Of a stretch of DNA of 64,000 bases, positions 1-11,599 are shown in pieces. This DNA is from Melampsora larici-populina 98AG31 (Eukaryota; Basidiomycota; Pucciniomycetes; Pucciniales; Melampsoraceae): assembly GCF_000204055.1 (NCBI RefSeq), contig NW_006768768.1:746071-810070 (forward strand), in the 5' to 3' direction. The notes below the pieces were generated by a model that was not told where the DNA came from, searched no databases, and worked only from the letters and a program-made list of their open reading frames with translations. How positions within the stretch are numbered: position 1 is the first letter of the stretch; each line of letters begins with the position of its first letter. The translations under genes and the position numbers were made by a program.

Positions 1-19
1 CAAAACAGCTGGAGGAACT

Positions 20-3000
20 GTGTCCGATGATGACTTGGGACAGAAGTTACTTATTTCCCTCAATGATGCTCACTTTGAGGATGCTAGATCCATCGCCGAT
101 CAAGACATCACGGGTTACGACAATGTTGTTGCTGCTCTCAAGAAGAAGATGCTTACCATTTCTATGCTGAAAGGTGGTCGATCCAATCAACGTCCTTCGT
201 CTACTCAAGTTCAACGAGTAAATGAAGCAAGCGCTATATCAAGGAACAATCGATTTGCTAATAAATGTACTAAGCGCAAATGTCTTGGTATAAACCACTC
301 ACCGGAATTATGCTTCAAGAAGCCTGGAAACGAACACTTACAGAAGGAGTGGATCGCTGATCGCGTCCGTCTTGGTCAATGGAAGGGAGAAGTTCCCAAC
401 AATCTTCCATCTCCGACTAATCTCCCAACCGCTTCCGCAACTGTAGTCAGCGCCTCAGAACCCTCTATTGAGGAACTCGAAGCTTCGTTTAATAGGATGT
501 CCGCTAGCCATGTATCTGCAATCCGGATTTCTTCCTCTCACGACAAGGACAACTCATTTATCAAAGCATTGATAGACACAGTAGCATCACATCATATGTT
601 CAAAGATCATCATGTTTTTAAGACATATGAAGATACTAAAGATCAGAATGAATCCTTAGGTTTAGCTGGTGGATCAGGCTCATTGCTTATTCATGGGAGA
701 GGAACCGTATCAATCATAGGTCCTTCAGGAGATATTTTTGAGTTGACTGATTGTTTACATGTACCCGATCTGAAGAGAAGCTTGATTTGTGGTACTGTTT
801 TGATTAAGAATGACTTTATCACCGAAAGAGATGGAAATCAGTTCAAGATCTCTCAAGGTGGCAAGGTAGCTTTCGTTGGGAACTTTATGAAGGACGTCAA
901 TCTTCTCCGAGTCGAAGTAAGGATCGCAACTATCTCGAGTTCACCATCAGCCTCACTTACTGATGCAGGATTGCTTCACCGACGTCTAGGTCATCCCAAT
1001 ATCCGATATCTGAGAAGCATGCTATCTGACAACAGTGTGTTGGGTATTGGAGACATTAAATCAGTTGTATTTCCTTAATCACTAGATTGCAATTCATGTG
1101 ACCTTGCGAAAGGTCACAAAATTTCTCATTCCTCTACACGTGAACGGAGCAAGTTCTTATTAGAAAATGTGCACATAGATCTGAGCGGTATTATTAGGAC
1201 ACCTGCATTATGTGGTAGCATATATTTCATCTTGTTCACCGACGATTACTCAGGTTTCCGTGATGTCGCAGGTTTGAGGTCAAAAGATGCTGAAACCGTT
1301 TTCGAAAAGATAAAACAGTACATTGCTCTATCTGAACGGCAATGTGATACTAAAGTCAAGAATCTAACAATCGACAACGGGACTGAGTTCATCAATGATC
1401 TTCTTGTACCGTTTTGTGAAGAGCGCGGTATTTATCTGCGAACGACAGCAGCATACACTCCAGAAGAAAACGGCGTAGCTGAACGATCAAACCGATCTGT
1501 TAAAGAAAAGTCACGCGCTCTGATGCTTGAAGCAAATCTACCTATAAAATTTTGGATGTATGCAGTTAAAGCAGCGGTATATCTGATTGATCGTACTGTT
1601 TCATCCTCCTTACCAAAAGGTAAGACACCTTATGAACTGAAGTATAAACGAAAGCCCGATGTTTCACATATACGAACTTTCGGTTGTCTGAGTTACGTAC
1701 TTATTCGAAAACCGTTGCGATCAGGTACTTTCAGTTCAGTTTCACGACAAGCAATCCTGATTGGTCATACAAATCACAACTTGAACTATGAGGTGTTTAT
1801 TATTGAATCCAACACTATTGTTCTATCACATGATGTTTCATTTAAAGAACATATTTTTCGATTCAAGAAACTTAAATCATTCAATATCAGTCACCTCACA
1901 TGTGATGATGAGAATGAAGTCAATTTACCGGATCCTTCCATCCTTGCTCTTCCTAACTTAGAGCAAGGTGACGACGTATTAGCTCCTGGTGGTGAAGGAA
2001 TGCACCAGGAGGAACAAGAAGATATTATTCTCCCGCCTATCACAACAAACGAGGATGAAGAAAATTTACTACATGAAGACCTATCTAACTTAAATGTCAC
2101 GGACAATTTCCCTCAACAATTAAGACGTTCTGACAGAGAGAGTAGACCAGTTGATAGATACATACCATCAGCAAATCATGCGTATTGGAACGATCCCAAC
2201 GCTTTCACAGATGAATTCGATTGTTCAACCGCGTTTGTGCAACTGCCAATTACCCGACTAGTCAACGAACCAGCAAATTATAAGGCAGCGATGAAGCTAC
2301 CGGATCGTGATGAATGGATTGCAGCTTGTGATAAGGAGATGAAGAATATGAGTGACAGGAAAGTTTGGCGACTTGTTCGTCGTCCAAAGAATCAACCAGT
2401 AGTAGGTAGCAAGTGGCATCTGAAGATAAAGATGAATATCGACGGTTCCATTAACAAGAGAAAATCAAGAATAGTAGCAAAAGGGTACACACAAACGTTT
2501 GGTGTAGATTACTTAGACACTTTTGCGCCTAGGGGAAAACCAGTTTCATTTCGTGTAATGGTTTGTTATGCAGCAATTTTTGGGTTTGAAATTCATTCAA
2601 TGGATGCGATCGCCGCGTTTTTAAATAGTAAATTAAAAGAACTTATTTATATGGAACAGCCAGAAGGGTATAGAGAAGGCACTGAGGAAGATGATTTGGT
2701 GTGTTTATTGTTACAAGCGTTGTATGGTTTGAAGCAATCAGCTAGAGAGTGGAATGACGAATTCAAGAGTAAATGTAAGAAAGCAGGATTTATTCAATCA
2801 GTTGCGGATGAATGCGTTTATATTAGAGTAAGAGGTGAAAAGATATGTATTTTTTACTTACATGTCAATGATTTAGCAATTACCGGAAATGACATAGAAG
2901 CATTCAAAGAAGAAATCAAAACATTTTGGTCAATGGAAGACTTAGGAATTTCAACGTGTGTGGTTGGTATTCAGATAGTTAGAATCAGTACAAATCATCA

Positions 3001-3850
3001 TTTTATATGTCAGGAGGCAATGTTGAAGTCTTTACTGGAAAGATTTGGAGTCATGGATTGTAAGCCAGCATCAACGCCTTTTCCTGGTGGATTGAAACTC
3101 AGACGGTCAACAAATGAAGAAATGATTGACTTCAAGAAATTAAATCTTCCTTATCAAAGCGGAGTAGGAAGTCTGATGTATTTATCACAATGTACTTGCC
3201 CAGACTTAGCATACGCAGTAGGATGCTTATCTCAACATTTATAAACACCAAATAGACATCACTGGGCAGCTTTTCAACACGTACTAAGATATCTAAAAGG
3301 AACAACTCACTTTGGTTTACATTATAATTATGGACAAAATTTACCGAGACAGATTGAGAGCAACAATACTTATACATTACCTACATATTTTGCAGACGCT
3401 GACTGGGCAGGTGATAAGAGCACAAGGAGATCTACAACAGGTTATATATTTCTATTAGCTGGAGGAGCAATTTCATGGAGGAGCAGATTACAACAGACAG
3501 TGGCAAAGTCTTCAACTGAGGCGGAGTATAGAGCGTCGAATGAGGCGGGAGATGAAGTGATATGGTTAAATTTATTATTAGATTCAATTGGAATACCACA
3601 GAAGTTACCTCACCGTTTGAATTGCAACAGCTTAAGTGTGATTGATTTATCAAAGAACTCGGTATTACACGGCAGGACTAAGGCAATTGAGATTCATTTT
3701 CATTGGCTAAGAGAAAAGGTGAATGAAGGAGTGTTTGACTTAGTACACGTGGATTCAGAGGATATGCTGGCAGATATCTTAACAAAACCTCTTAATCCAG
3801 GACCATTTAATAGCTTTAGAGATAGAATTGGTTTGAGAGGATTGGAATGA
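20..3850 (+). pseudogene. copia Gag-Pol polyprotein, interrupted
   Basis: A Cys/His cluster characteristic of Gag lies near 265-310. The protease active site near 575-590 reads D-T-V rather than the usual D-[ST]-G. The gag_pre-integrs motif (LLHRRLGHPN) is at about 969-1000. The integrase core follows, including the catalytic Asp in TIDNGTEF (about 1369-1392) and Glu in PEENGVAERSN (about 1461-1493). The RVT_2 reverse transcriptase covers about 2360-3060, and its YVDD-like box near 2860-2880 reads V-N-D. RNase H covers about 3390-3640 with ADADWAGD and KSSTEAEYRA. The two nonsense codons are the only breaks in the frame. The first separates the pre-integrase zinc region from the integrase core, and the second separates reverse transcriptase from RNase H. 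The start of Gag is outside the window. Confidence 0.92.
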
Positions 3851-3885
3851 AGAGGAGTGTTTCAAAAATGTCGATTGAGGGGGGG

Positions 3886-4690
3886 TGTTGGTGTTCAATC
3901 GACAAATCATTGTAATAAGAAAATAAATCATGAAATCGAAGCAAAGAGAGAAAGCTGTGAAAAAGATTGACAAACGAAGACAGAAGGACAGATATGAAAA
4001 TCAGTCGAAAATAGGAATCACATTGCCCCAATGAATTAGATGAAAGACTTACTCATATACATTAGACCTCGATCTAAATCTTACTTCTCTTTCCCCATCT
4101 TTGGGAAGAGAAGTGAGTCATTTCCAATTTTATTTTTCTTCTATTTCATTATATTGATGTTATGTTTTCACTTTGATATGTTTCACTAAATCAACTATAG
4201 AAGATTTATCTCGTTCATCAGATCCTAAAGATCAGCTATCGAATCAGAGATAACTTAAACTAATCATCATATTCGTACCATTTAGGTACTAATTGTTTTT
4301 TCATTTCTTTGATCATAACTTTCATTTCTACATTTCTGATAAAGCTTGTTAAACGTTGTAGGTCAGGTTACTCTTTATCAAACATCTATTGTCGACGTTG
4401 TGCTTATTAGCGCAGTAGTGCATACTACCAGGTGAATACAATACAATAATCTTTGGGAAGAGAAAAGATTTATCTCGTTCATCAGATCCTAAAGATCAGT
4501 TATCAAATCAGAGATAACTTAAACTAATCATCATATTCATACCATTTAGGTCAGGTTACTCTTTATCAAACGTCTATTGTTGACGTTGTGCTTATTAGCG
4601 CAGTAGTGCATACTACCAGGTCAGGTTACTCTTTATCAAACGTCTATTGTTGACGTTGTGCTTATTAGCGCAGTAGTGCATACTACCAGT
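3886..4690 (+). repeat. copia 3' LTR with internal tandem duplications
   Basis: The LTR begins TGTTGGTGTTCAATCGAC immediately after the polypurine tract. Its distal part is rearranged. The segment starting 'gatttatctcgttcatcagatc' near 4203 recurs near 4467. A 70-bp unit starting GGTCAGGTTACTCTTTATC occurs three times, at 4361-4430, 4549-4618 and 4619-4688; the last two are contiguous and nearly identical. The exact LTR 3' end is not determined. A related LTR lies on the minus strand at 30574-30107 and continues at 24380-24310. Confidence 0.8.
4361..4688 (+). repeat. 70-bp repeat, three copies in the LTR
   Basis: Copies lie at 4361-4430, 4549-4618 and 4619-4688. Copies 2 and 3 are directly tandem. 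Copy 1 differs at a few positions (for example ACATCTATTGTC versus ACGTCTATTGTT). Confidence 0.9.
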
Positions 4691-4772
4691 CTTTTTGCCA
4701 CAGCACAGGGTGTTTCGAGACAGTCGAACATATTCACATGTAACATGCGTTAACCTACCCATCACACATAAG

Positions 4773-5383
4773 TGACACCGCGGGAATGATTTAGTTCAAA
4801 ACCCGATTGAGCGAAGTTGCGGTGTCCGAGTCCGCAACTTTGCTCAATCACGGATTTCGTTCACATCTCGTTCACAGGTTTCCCTCAAGCTATCCTCTGC
4901 TACACCAAGCTCATTCTATTCTCGACACGTGGTCATATGTAGTACATACATAGAATCCCTTGCAAGTCATCAGGCATTGTCCTGGCTACTATGTATTCTG
5001 GTCTTACTTTTCAGGTTTCATTGCAGTGCTTTTGTCATGCTGCAAGAAGCATTGTCCCGACACTGTTCTTTAGGTCGCTCACCGCTGATGCTAATACAAC
5101 AATGAAGTTGATGGACCTTTTGAGATACGGACAGGGAATTGATGGATGGTGTGATGGAAAATATGACCTTTGGTTGTGATCCAGATGATTGATCAACAAA
5201 GAAAGGAGCTCGGTACGGACAAATTGAAATTTGATCATGTACGAGGGAGAGTACAACTCAAGGGAAACCTGTGAACGAGATGTGAACAAGATGTGAACCA
5301 GATTGGTGATTGAGCAAAGTTGCGGACTCGGACACCGCAACCTTGCTCAATCGGGTTTTGAACTTAATCATTCCCGCGGTGTG
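4773..5383. mobile_element. 611-bp MITE with long terminal inverted repeats
   Basis: The left end reads TGACACCGCGGGAATGAT and the reverse complement of the right end reads CACACCGCGGGAATGATT. The match continues, with differences, for about 110 bp through the GAACGAGATGTGAAC region. The element is flanked by ATAAG on both sides (4768-4772 and 5384-5388), consistent with a 5-bp TSD. Each terminal repeat contains its own near-perfect hairpin (4805-4849 and 5308-5352; stem GATTGAGC..GCGG / CCGC..GCTCAATC). No transposase is visible. The superfamily is not assigned. Confidence 0.82.
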
Positions 5384-5824
5384 ATAAGATCTAACAAGTG
5401 TATAACACAGATACTAATGGAAAGTGCAGATCTTGATGGGGTAAGCCACGTCGTGGTACGGTAAGGGGATAGAGTGGGATAAGGTTGAAAGAGAATGGAT
5501 GATTGCAAGTAAAACAAGATATGTAATGAAATCTTGTGGATGGTGGAGTCACGCGTGATAGTGAATGGGTTGAGAATAAATTGTTGGGAATACATAAAAG
5601 GATTCGAAGCCAAAGTTAAACCAATTTATATATTTTTTTTTTTTTTTTGCATTGCTTTAAGTGCCTCCTGAGCCGAAGGCTATCAGGCACTGTAACTACT
5701 TGTGCTCCGCTCCAGTAAAAACCCCAGTGGGGAAAAGGAAACGTGCTGGCTGTTTAAAGTATTACAAGCGTTATTTGGATACATGTGGTGGCGCTAAAGG
5801 ACGTGGGTAACAGATAGTTGTGAA

Positions 5825-8800
5825 TTAGATAGAAGCAATAGGGATTTGTTGAGGAATGGCCTCTTCGGTTATGTTCGCCCAAACCCAGCGACTTTTCAGC
5901 CGCCACGTTGAGTTGCAGAATTTGGCGATGCACTCAAAAGCCTTTGGGTTGTTGAGTACATCAGATGATTCGTTGAGTTGGAGTTCATGTAATTTATCCG
6001 TGAGTATCTTGCGGTGTTTTATGTACCTGTGGCATATAAAAAGGAAGTGATCAATTGTCTCGACCCCCTCTTGGCAATCGCACAAGGGGTCAAATCTTTG
6101 TTTGTGTTTGAATAAGTAAGAATTGATATAAATGTGATTTGATCGTAGTTGAGTAATAGTGGAACACTCGTGCTTTTGAAGAGCACTTAAAGCTTTGAGG
6201 TGTTGTTTGGGTGAAGGTTTATGACCAAGTCTTGCGATGTCCGCCTGGCTGAAATTGTTTTCGTCGAGTTTTGACCATGCCTTGATGGCTGTGGTAAACC
6301 CTGCAAGGGTAGGGGTGGAGGTAAAAGTACTTGGCAACTCTCGTTTTGCCAAGTCATTAGCTATTTTGTCAACTACTTTGTTACCTTTGACGCCACAGTG
6401 TCCTGGGCACCATCGGATGGTAATTCGTGCGTTTTCGAAGGCCGCTTTGATGTAATTGAGGAGCTTGAAAGTTTCTTTCCGATCAAGTAGAGAGGCGATG
6501 TTGAGTGGGCAATTGGTTAGGTCCTTGATGACTGACTGATTGTCTAAGATTATTGATATTCGTTTCGTAGCTTGAGTTGCTACTCGTAAGGCGATTGTGA
6601 GGCCAAGGTGGACTCCTTTGTATTTGGCCTGATAGATGCCGTGCAAACGGGCTTTGCCTAAAAACTGTGCAAGTGATTTATTAGTATTTTGACATCACGC
6701 CGCTGCTGTGGTGTTCTTTGTTGGGATTCGTGAACCATCAGTATATATGATCAGATGTTCCTTTGAGTGTTTGAGCTTATTAGTGCCTAGTATAGCTACC
6801 TCCTTGTTGTCTTGGATTAATGTTGAGTAATTGTTCGGTTTGAGTAGCACTGCCGTTGGGTCCACTGGTAGTTGGGTTGTGAATTTGTCGAATTCCTTAC
6901 CCAATTCGTGTTGGAAAAACTGATGGAAAATGTTTCGGTGATTTCGTGGGTTTGACGTTTGAGCCTGCTGAATGAGGGAGAACAGAGGATGGTGACTAGG
7001 TTTTGTGAGCGCCTTGGCAATGAAATTCATCACTTTAGCTTTCAGCCAAGTCTCCGGTCGTATGAGGTTCATGTCGTGTTGTAGAAACGGCTTAGGTGTT
7101 GATTGAAGAGCGCCCAGTGCTGCTCTAGCGCTTGTGTTGTCAATGGTGGAGAGGTGAGTTGTGAAATACGCCGGTGGGTCGAAAGCTAGCCACGCTGCTA
7201 GTCCATAGTCTGTCGATGTGTGGACAGTGGTTGATAGGAGTGTCCGCATGAGTTGTGGAGGGATGCCCCACTCCGTTTTTGCTAGTGACACAATAAAACC
7301 AGAGCGCTGTTTACCTTTGGCTATTACATCTCGTCTGTGCTGGCCGAATTTGAGCTGGCTGTCCAGAGTGACACCCAGCCACTTGGAGCTTTCTTGGGGG
7401 GTTAAGTTCTTGCGAGTTCCGAAGTCGATTGTAGGTGGATTGTTGTGTATTTTGGGACTGAAAATCATCCAGTTGCTCTTTTTGACATCGAAAATTGCCC
7501 CGTGTCTTTCGGCCCACTTTGTTTGTCGATATGTGAGTGTCTTCATCTTTGATTGAAGCTGATGTGTGTCAGGTGCTGTTGCCAATAAAATCATGTTGTC
7601 GATAAAACCTAAAGCTTCTGCCCAAATCAGAGGTTTAGCAATATCTAGCAGTGATGAGTTATAAATAAGATATAGGAGAGGGGATAATGGAGAACCCTGA
7701 GGCAGGCCGTGAGATAAGTGGACAGGAGCTGATTCAAAACCGTTGAATGCCAGTCTTGTCGATCAATCTGATAGAAAGTCATTGATGATGTTGATGGAGG
7801 TTGAGTGTAGTCCCATCTTCTCTAATGTGTCCAGAAGTTGTGGGTGGTGAACTGATGGGAAAGCTGATTTCACATCAGCAAACATCGCACCCACTATGTT
7901 ACCTTTTGCCCATTCTCCACGAATGTAAGCAACCAGGTGAACAAGGGCCTCTTGACTTGAGCGGTTTGGTATGCCACCGTAGTGGCCGTTGTTGAGGAGT
8001 TGGAGTCTTTCGACTTGTTGGGAAAGGTGGATTGTGACAAGTTTTTCGAAAAGCTTGCTGATTGTGTTGAGGAGAGCTATCGGCCTGAAAGATGATGGCG
8101 AGGTGTAATCTGATTTCCCCGGCTTGGGAGTCATGATCGTCTTTGCTTCTTTCCAGCAAGATGGAAAGATGCCCGTTACTGTAACACATTGAAAGAGAGC
8201 TAGGACGTGCCTACTTACCACGGGCCACAGCAGTTGCCATACCCAGTTTTGTATGCCATCATTGCCTGGGGCTCGGAGTGGCGGAGCTGCGTTGACAATG
8301 TCTTTAAGAGACTCCTTGTTCAGGGATGTAAGGAGGCTCGGCATCGTTGATGTGGTGGTTTTCGTGTCTTCTGAGAGTGGGTAGGCGAGAGGGGTTGTGT
8401 CTTGTAGGTTGCACGCCGCAGTTGCGACGCAGGTGGCGTTGAACATGGCTTCCGCTTTTTGTTCGTTGGACGTACATGTTTCACCTGTTGATGTGATCAG
8501 GGTGTTGATCACTGGGGAAGGCTGTCTACCTGAGGCGAATTTCTTTGCCTGAAAAAGAGTGTCATGTGTTAGCGTGGAGAGGTAAGTTCTCCAACTGTTT
8601 ACCTTTGCTTTCTCGACCTCGGATTTGAATGTGTTCCTGGCCTTTTTGAAGGCTAGGCGGTCCTCCTCGCTTCTAGATTTCTTCATCTTTCTTTTGGCTT
8701 TTAGAGCTTCTTTGCGTAGAGGCTCTAGGACCATTGGGTTCCACCATTTTTTGTGCTTACCGATCGGGGGCTTCCGCGGTGAGTTGTTATCTAAAGCTGT

Positions 8801-9724
8801 GGTAATGGCAGTCGTCAGTTGTAGATCAAACGCATCAATGAGTTCTCGGGTTGTTAGTGGTTCTATTTTGGGTAAGTTTTGTTGAATCTCGGTTTTCACT
8901 GAGATTTTCTCGACTTTCTTCCAGTTCTTCTGGGTTCTTGCGTTAGTGTTAGTTGGTGATTTCGTTGCAGTTTGTGTGAGGAAGGTTGTTATTAGGGCTT
9001 GGTGGTCTGATAAGTGACTAGTAAGACTGTCCTCGTCGATGATGCATTGTTGGATGACGTCATCTAGGAGGTCATTTACCCACACTTGATCGATTGAGGT
9101 CCCGAGTGTTGTTCGTGATCCCACACCGAATGTTGGGATGCCACACGGGGATCGTAGGCTCATGTCCCACTCCGACATGAGATCCATAAGCTTTTCAGCG
9201 TCACGGTCTTGCGTGTCGATGTGGGAAGGATTCCATATTGCTGAATGTAGGTTGCTGTCGGTATTGATGATGGTAGGGAGGAGTTGTATCTCTAAAGGGA
9301 GGCTTTTCATAAGGGTTTCATAAGCCAAGAATCCCAAGAATATTGCTGGGTCATTGTACACACTAATGGCAAGCAGCGTAAAACCGGATGCAAAGGTGAC
9401 AGTACACGCAGCAATATCTCGAGAAGTCGATGTGAGGGGATTGATTTGAGCATTAAGATCTTTTCTTATATACAGACAGGCTCTTGGGCGAGCACCTGTG
9501 TTTTTGGCGGTTGGGGTGGGGCTGATGAGTATCCAGTCCTTGTGTTCTTGCGGTAAATAGTCAACGTTGTTGACAGTTGGTTCCTGTAGTGATAGAATTG
9601 AGAAAGATATGGTGAGATCTGAATTAAAGAGGGAATTTGTTGTGTCTGATGAATGTTGGCAATTCAATTGTAGAATTGACTCTGTATCTGGTAAGTTGAG
9701 CTTTTGACAAAGATTTTCTAACAT
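5825..9724 (-). pseudogene. LINE ORF2 endonuclease-reverse transcriptase-RNase H, two in-frame stops
   Basis: One continuous frame of about 1,299 codons, interrupted by TGA at about 7760-7762 and about 6692-6694. The N-terminal part (9724 to about 8980) is an exonuclease-endonuclease-phosphatase (APE-type) domain: LQEP, DSNLHSAIW, SIDQVWV and SDHQAL boxes. The reverse transcriptase occupies about 8350-7000, with APGNDGI, FRPIALLN, ADVKSAF and LPQGSPLSP motifs. Its catalytic box reads F-I-D-N near 7592-7603 instead of an F/Y-x-D-D box. RNase H follows with YTDGSR, then the ILDNQSV and WCPGHCGVKGN motifs. Both TGA codons could derive from CGA by one C-to-T change. Confidence 0.92.
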
Positions 9725-11463
9725 TGTATGTAAGAGTTTTCGGCTTCTTGGTCGATTACTATAATCTTAGGTGAAGAGCTAGGGTTGTGAGGAGGGAAAC
9801 CGTCCGAGATGCGTGTGGCACACTGCGGGTGGAATGGCGAGTGGATGAGGTCCTGATTGTTTGACTCAAATAATTTCTTGGCTGATTTGGTTGGGTCAAG
9901 TTTTATCAATGAGCGTACACACGCTGTACACTTCATGGGAGTTGATCCTTTCATCGGACAAGCATGAGCGTGGTGCACATCTCCACAATAAGGACACATT
10001 GCCGGAGATGGGCAAGATGGTGCCGTGTGGCCAGTTTTCCGACAGTTGTAGCACCTCTTAGGAGGTTCTCTACCGGCTTCAGTCTTGTGGAGACCTCGTC
10101 CAAACCATATCTTTTCTTTGACACATTTGTCAGCTTGGACTTGGGTTTCAAGACCTATGATGAGCGTTGAGTATCTCTTTGTAGGATCATCTTTTAGCTT
10201 TGGATTGAGCCATCTGATGAAAGCTGCTTCTTGAAGCAAGGTGGGGTTCGAGGCTAAAAGTTCCTCTCTGTGGCTGGTGATTTCCGGATCAAAAGACGTC
10301 GGGATGGCGTGGACGAGTACTGTGAAGTGCTCAGCCTTCACCTGGAGCGTTGACAAGATTGTCGGAAGCCACAACTTTTCCGTGGCTCGGACTTTCTCAG
10401 CAACGGCTGCGCTTTCTAAGTGTAGCACTAGGTCATTCGATGGGTGACGTTGTACGGTCTTGACCATGATACTGGTTTCAGCCGACTCGTCGAATTTGAT
10501 GTTGTTGGCTTGGAAAGCCTTATTGAAGCCTTGGATAAGCTGAGTCACGGACAAGCCTCCTAGGGCAACGTTGGTCTTGTTCATTTGGACTAGCGTTATC
10601 GTATTAGCGAGACGTTTCCGAGCCTTGGGCTTGGGCGTCTCTTTTTGACGTGGCTTTGGCCCAGTTGACTGGGTGTTTTGTTGGCGGGGGGCATGTTTAG
10701 AGGCCATTGCTGCATATGAGCTAAAAATGGTCTCGCCCTTTTGTTTTTGTGTTGGTTTCGCTGGTATGATGTGGGATGTTAGGACTGAAACCTGCTCTGA
10801 GAGCGCTTCAAGCTTCTCGCTTAGCAAGTCAGCTCGGAAATCGAAAGTGGAGGATGGGGGTGGGGTAGAACTCGAAGAGTTGGGGTTCATTAACGGCGCT
10901 GACGCTCTTTTGGAGCCTGCAAGGTCAGCTGCCGGTCGCTGGAAGAGATTTCTCTTCGTTTGTTCAAATTCGTGTTGATCATAGGCTGCGTTGATCAAAA
11001 CCAGGATGTCTGCACACGAATCCACATCGATATGCACCTGCTTTGCCAACCTGCCTTTAGCCGGTAGCTGCATGGTCTGGTTGGCTACTGCCACCAATTT
11101 CTTGAGGAGGGCTTTGAGGGAACGGTCCTCCTCACAGCCTGGAATAAGACGAGCCATTCGCTCTGTTCGGGGAGTTCCAGTGATCGTTTGGACGTGTTCT
11201 TGGGCCACGAGACCTGGCGTACTGGCTCGAGCTCTCTTCTTAGCAAACTCTGCTAGAAGGGGGACCTCTGATCGTTTAGGAGTTGCTCCTAGATTGTCGG
11301 TTGTGAGCTCGACTTGAGGCAGATCGCCTCCCGAACCCTTGAGAAAAGCAGCGACCGCGTCATCATTCTTGCTAGACGCGGTCGGATTCGTCCATCCTGA
11401 GGTCGAACTGGAGCCTGGGTCGTCCTCGACCATTTGGTCCTTGTCGGACGCGTCAGGCGGCAT
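9718..11463 (-). CDS. LINE ORF1 nucleic-acid-binding protein
   Basis: An uninterrupted 581-aa reading frame. The N-terminal third is rich in Ser, Thr and charged residues. A basic Lys/Arg/Pro stretch (about residues 265-285) precedes the central domain. Two zinc knuckles lie at about residues 471-502 (CYNCRKTGHTAPSC, then CPYCGDVHHAHAC), as in ORF1 proteins of I/Jockey/Tad-type LINEs, which bind element RNA. The stop overlaps the ORF2 start by 7 nt (ATGTTAG at 9724-9718), suggesting ORF2 is translated by termination-reinitiation. ORF1 is intact although ORF2 is broken. Confidence 0.88.
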   Translation of the reverse strand: MPPDASDKDQMVEDDPGSSSTSGWTNPTASSKNDDAVAAFLKGSGGDLPQVELTTDNLGATPKRSEVPLLAEFAKKRARASTPGLVAQEHVQTITGTPRTERMARLIPGCEEDRSLKALLKKLVAVANQTMQLPAKGRLAKQVHIDVDSCADILVLINAAYDQHEFEQTKRNLFQRPAADLAGSKRASAPLMNPNSSSSTPPPSSTFDFRADLLSEKLEALSEQVSVLTSHIIPAKPTQKQKGETIFSSYAAMASKHAPRQQNTQSTGPKPRQKETPKPKARKRLANTITLVQMNKTNVALGGLSVTQLIQGFNKAFQANNIKFDESAETSIMVKTVQRHPSNDLVLHLESAAVAEKVRATEKLWLPTILSTLQVKAEHFTVLVHAIPTSFDPEITSHREELLASNPTLLQEAAFIRWLNPKLKDDPTKRYSTLIIGLETQVQADKCVKEKIWFGRGLHKTEAGREPPKRCYNCRKTGHTAPSCPSPAMCPYCGDVHHAHACPMKGSTPMKCTACVRSLIKLDPTKSAKKLFESNNQDLIHSPFHPQCATRISDGFPPHNPSSSPKIIVIDQEAENSYIQC

Positions 11464-11599
11464 TGGACGCGAGGTGATGAGCGAAAGAAGTTGTTTGATG
11501 ATGATGAAAAGTTAGGATAATGAGGTGGACGAGGCAAATTTCGGGTCACGTGACCTTAAAAAAAAAACCTGTACGAAGTCAGAATCTCCCAATTTATAT

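Larger units (their letters stand above)
1..4690 (+). mobile_element. Ty1/copia LTR retrotransposon, 5'-truncated by the window edge, decayed
   Basis: Domain order runs Gag C-terminus, protease, integrase, reverse transcriptase, RNase H, which is the Ty1/copia order. The coding part is one reading frame from about 20 to 3850, broken only by in-frame TAA codons at 1076-1078 and 3242-3244. A purine tract (GAGGGGGGG, 3877-3885) sits directly before the 3' LTR, which starts with TGTTGG at 3886. The 5' LTR and start of Gag lie outside the window. Both stops and altered catalytic residues suggest the copy is dead. Confidence 0.93.
5632..11588 (-). mobile_element. full-length LINE (Tad/I-like non-LTR retrotransposon)
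   Basis: On the minus strand the order is a short 5' UTR, ORF1 with zinc knuckles, ORF2 with AP endonuclease, reverse transcriptase and RNase H, a 3' UTR of about 180 bp, and a poly(A) tail (seen as poly(T) at 5633-5648 on the plus strand). An 11-bp direct repeat CCAATTTATAT flanks the element at 5621-5631 and 11589-11599, so it is a complete insertion by target-primed reverse transcription. The architecture fits the RNase H-bearing Tad1/I group common in fungi. ORF2 has two in-frame stops and an altered catalytic box, so this copy is inactive. Confidence 0.93.

Noticed and set aside
10991..11317. 108-aa plus-strand frame
   Set aside because: Antisense shadow of LINE ORF1; no independent support.
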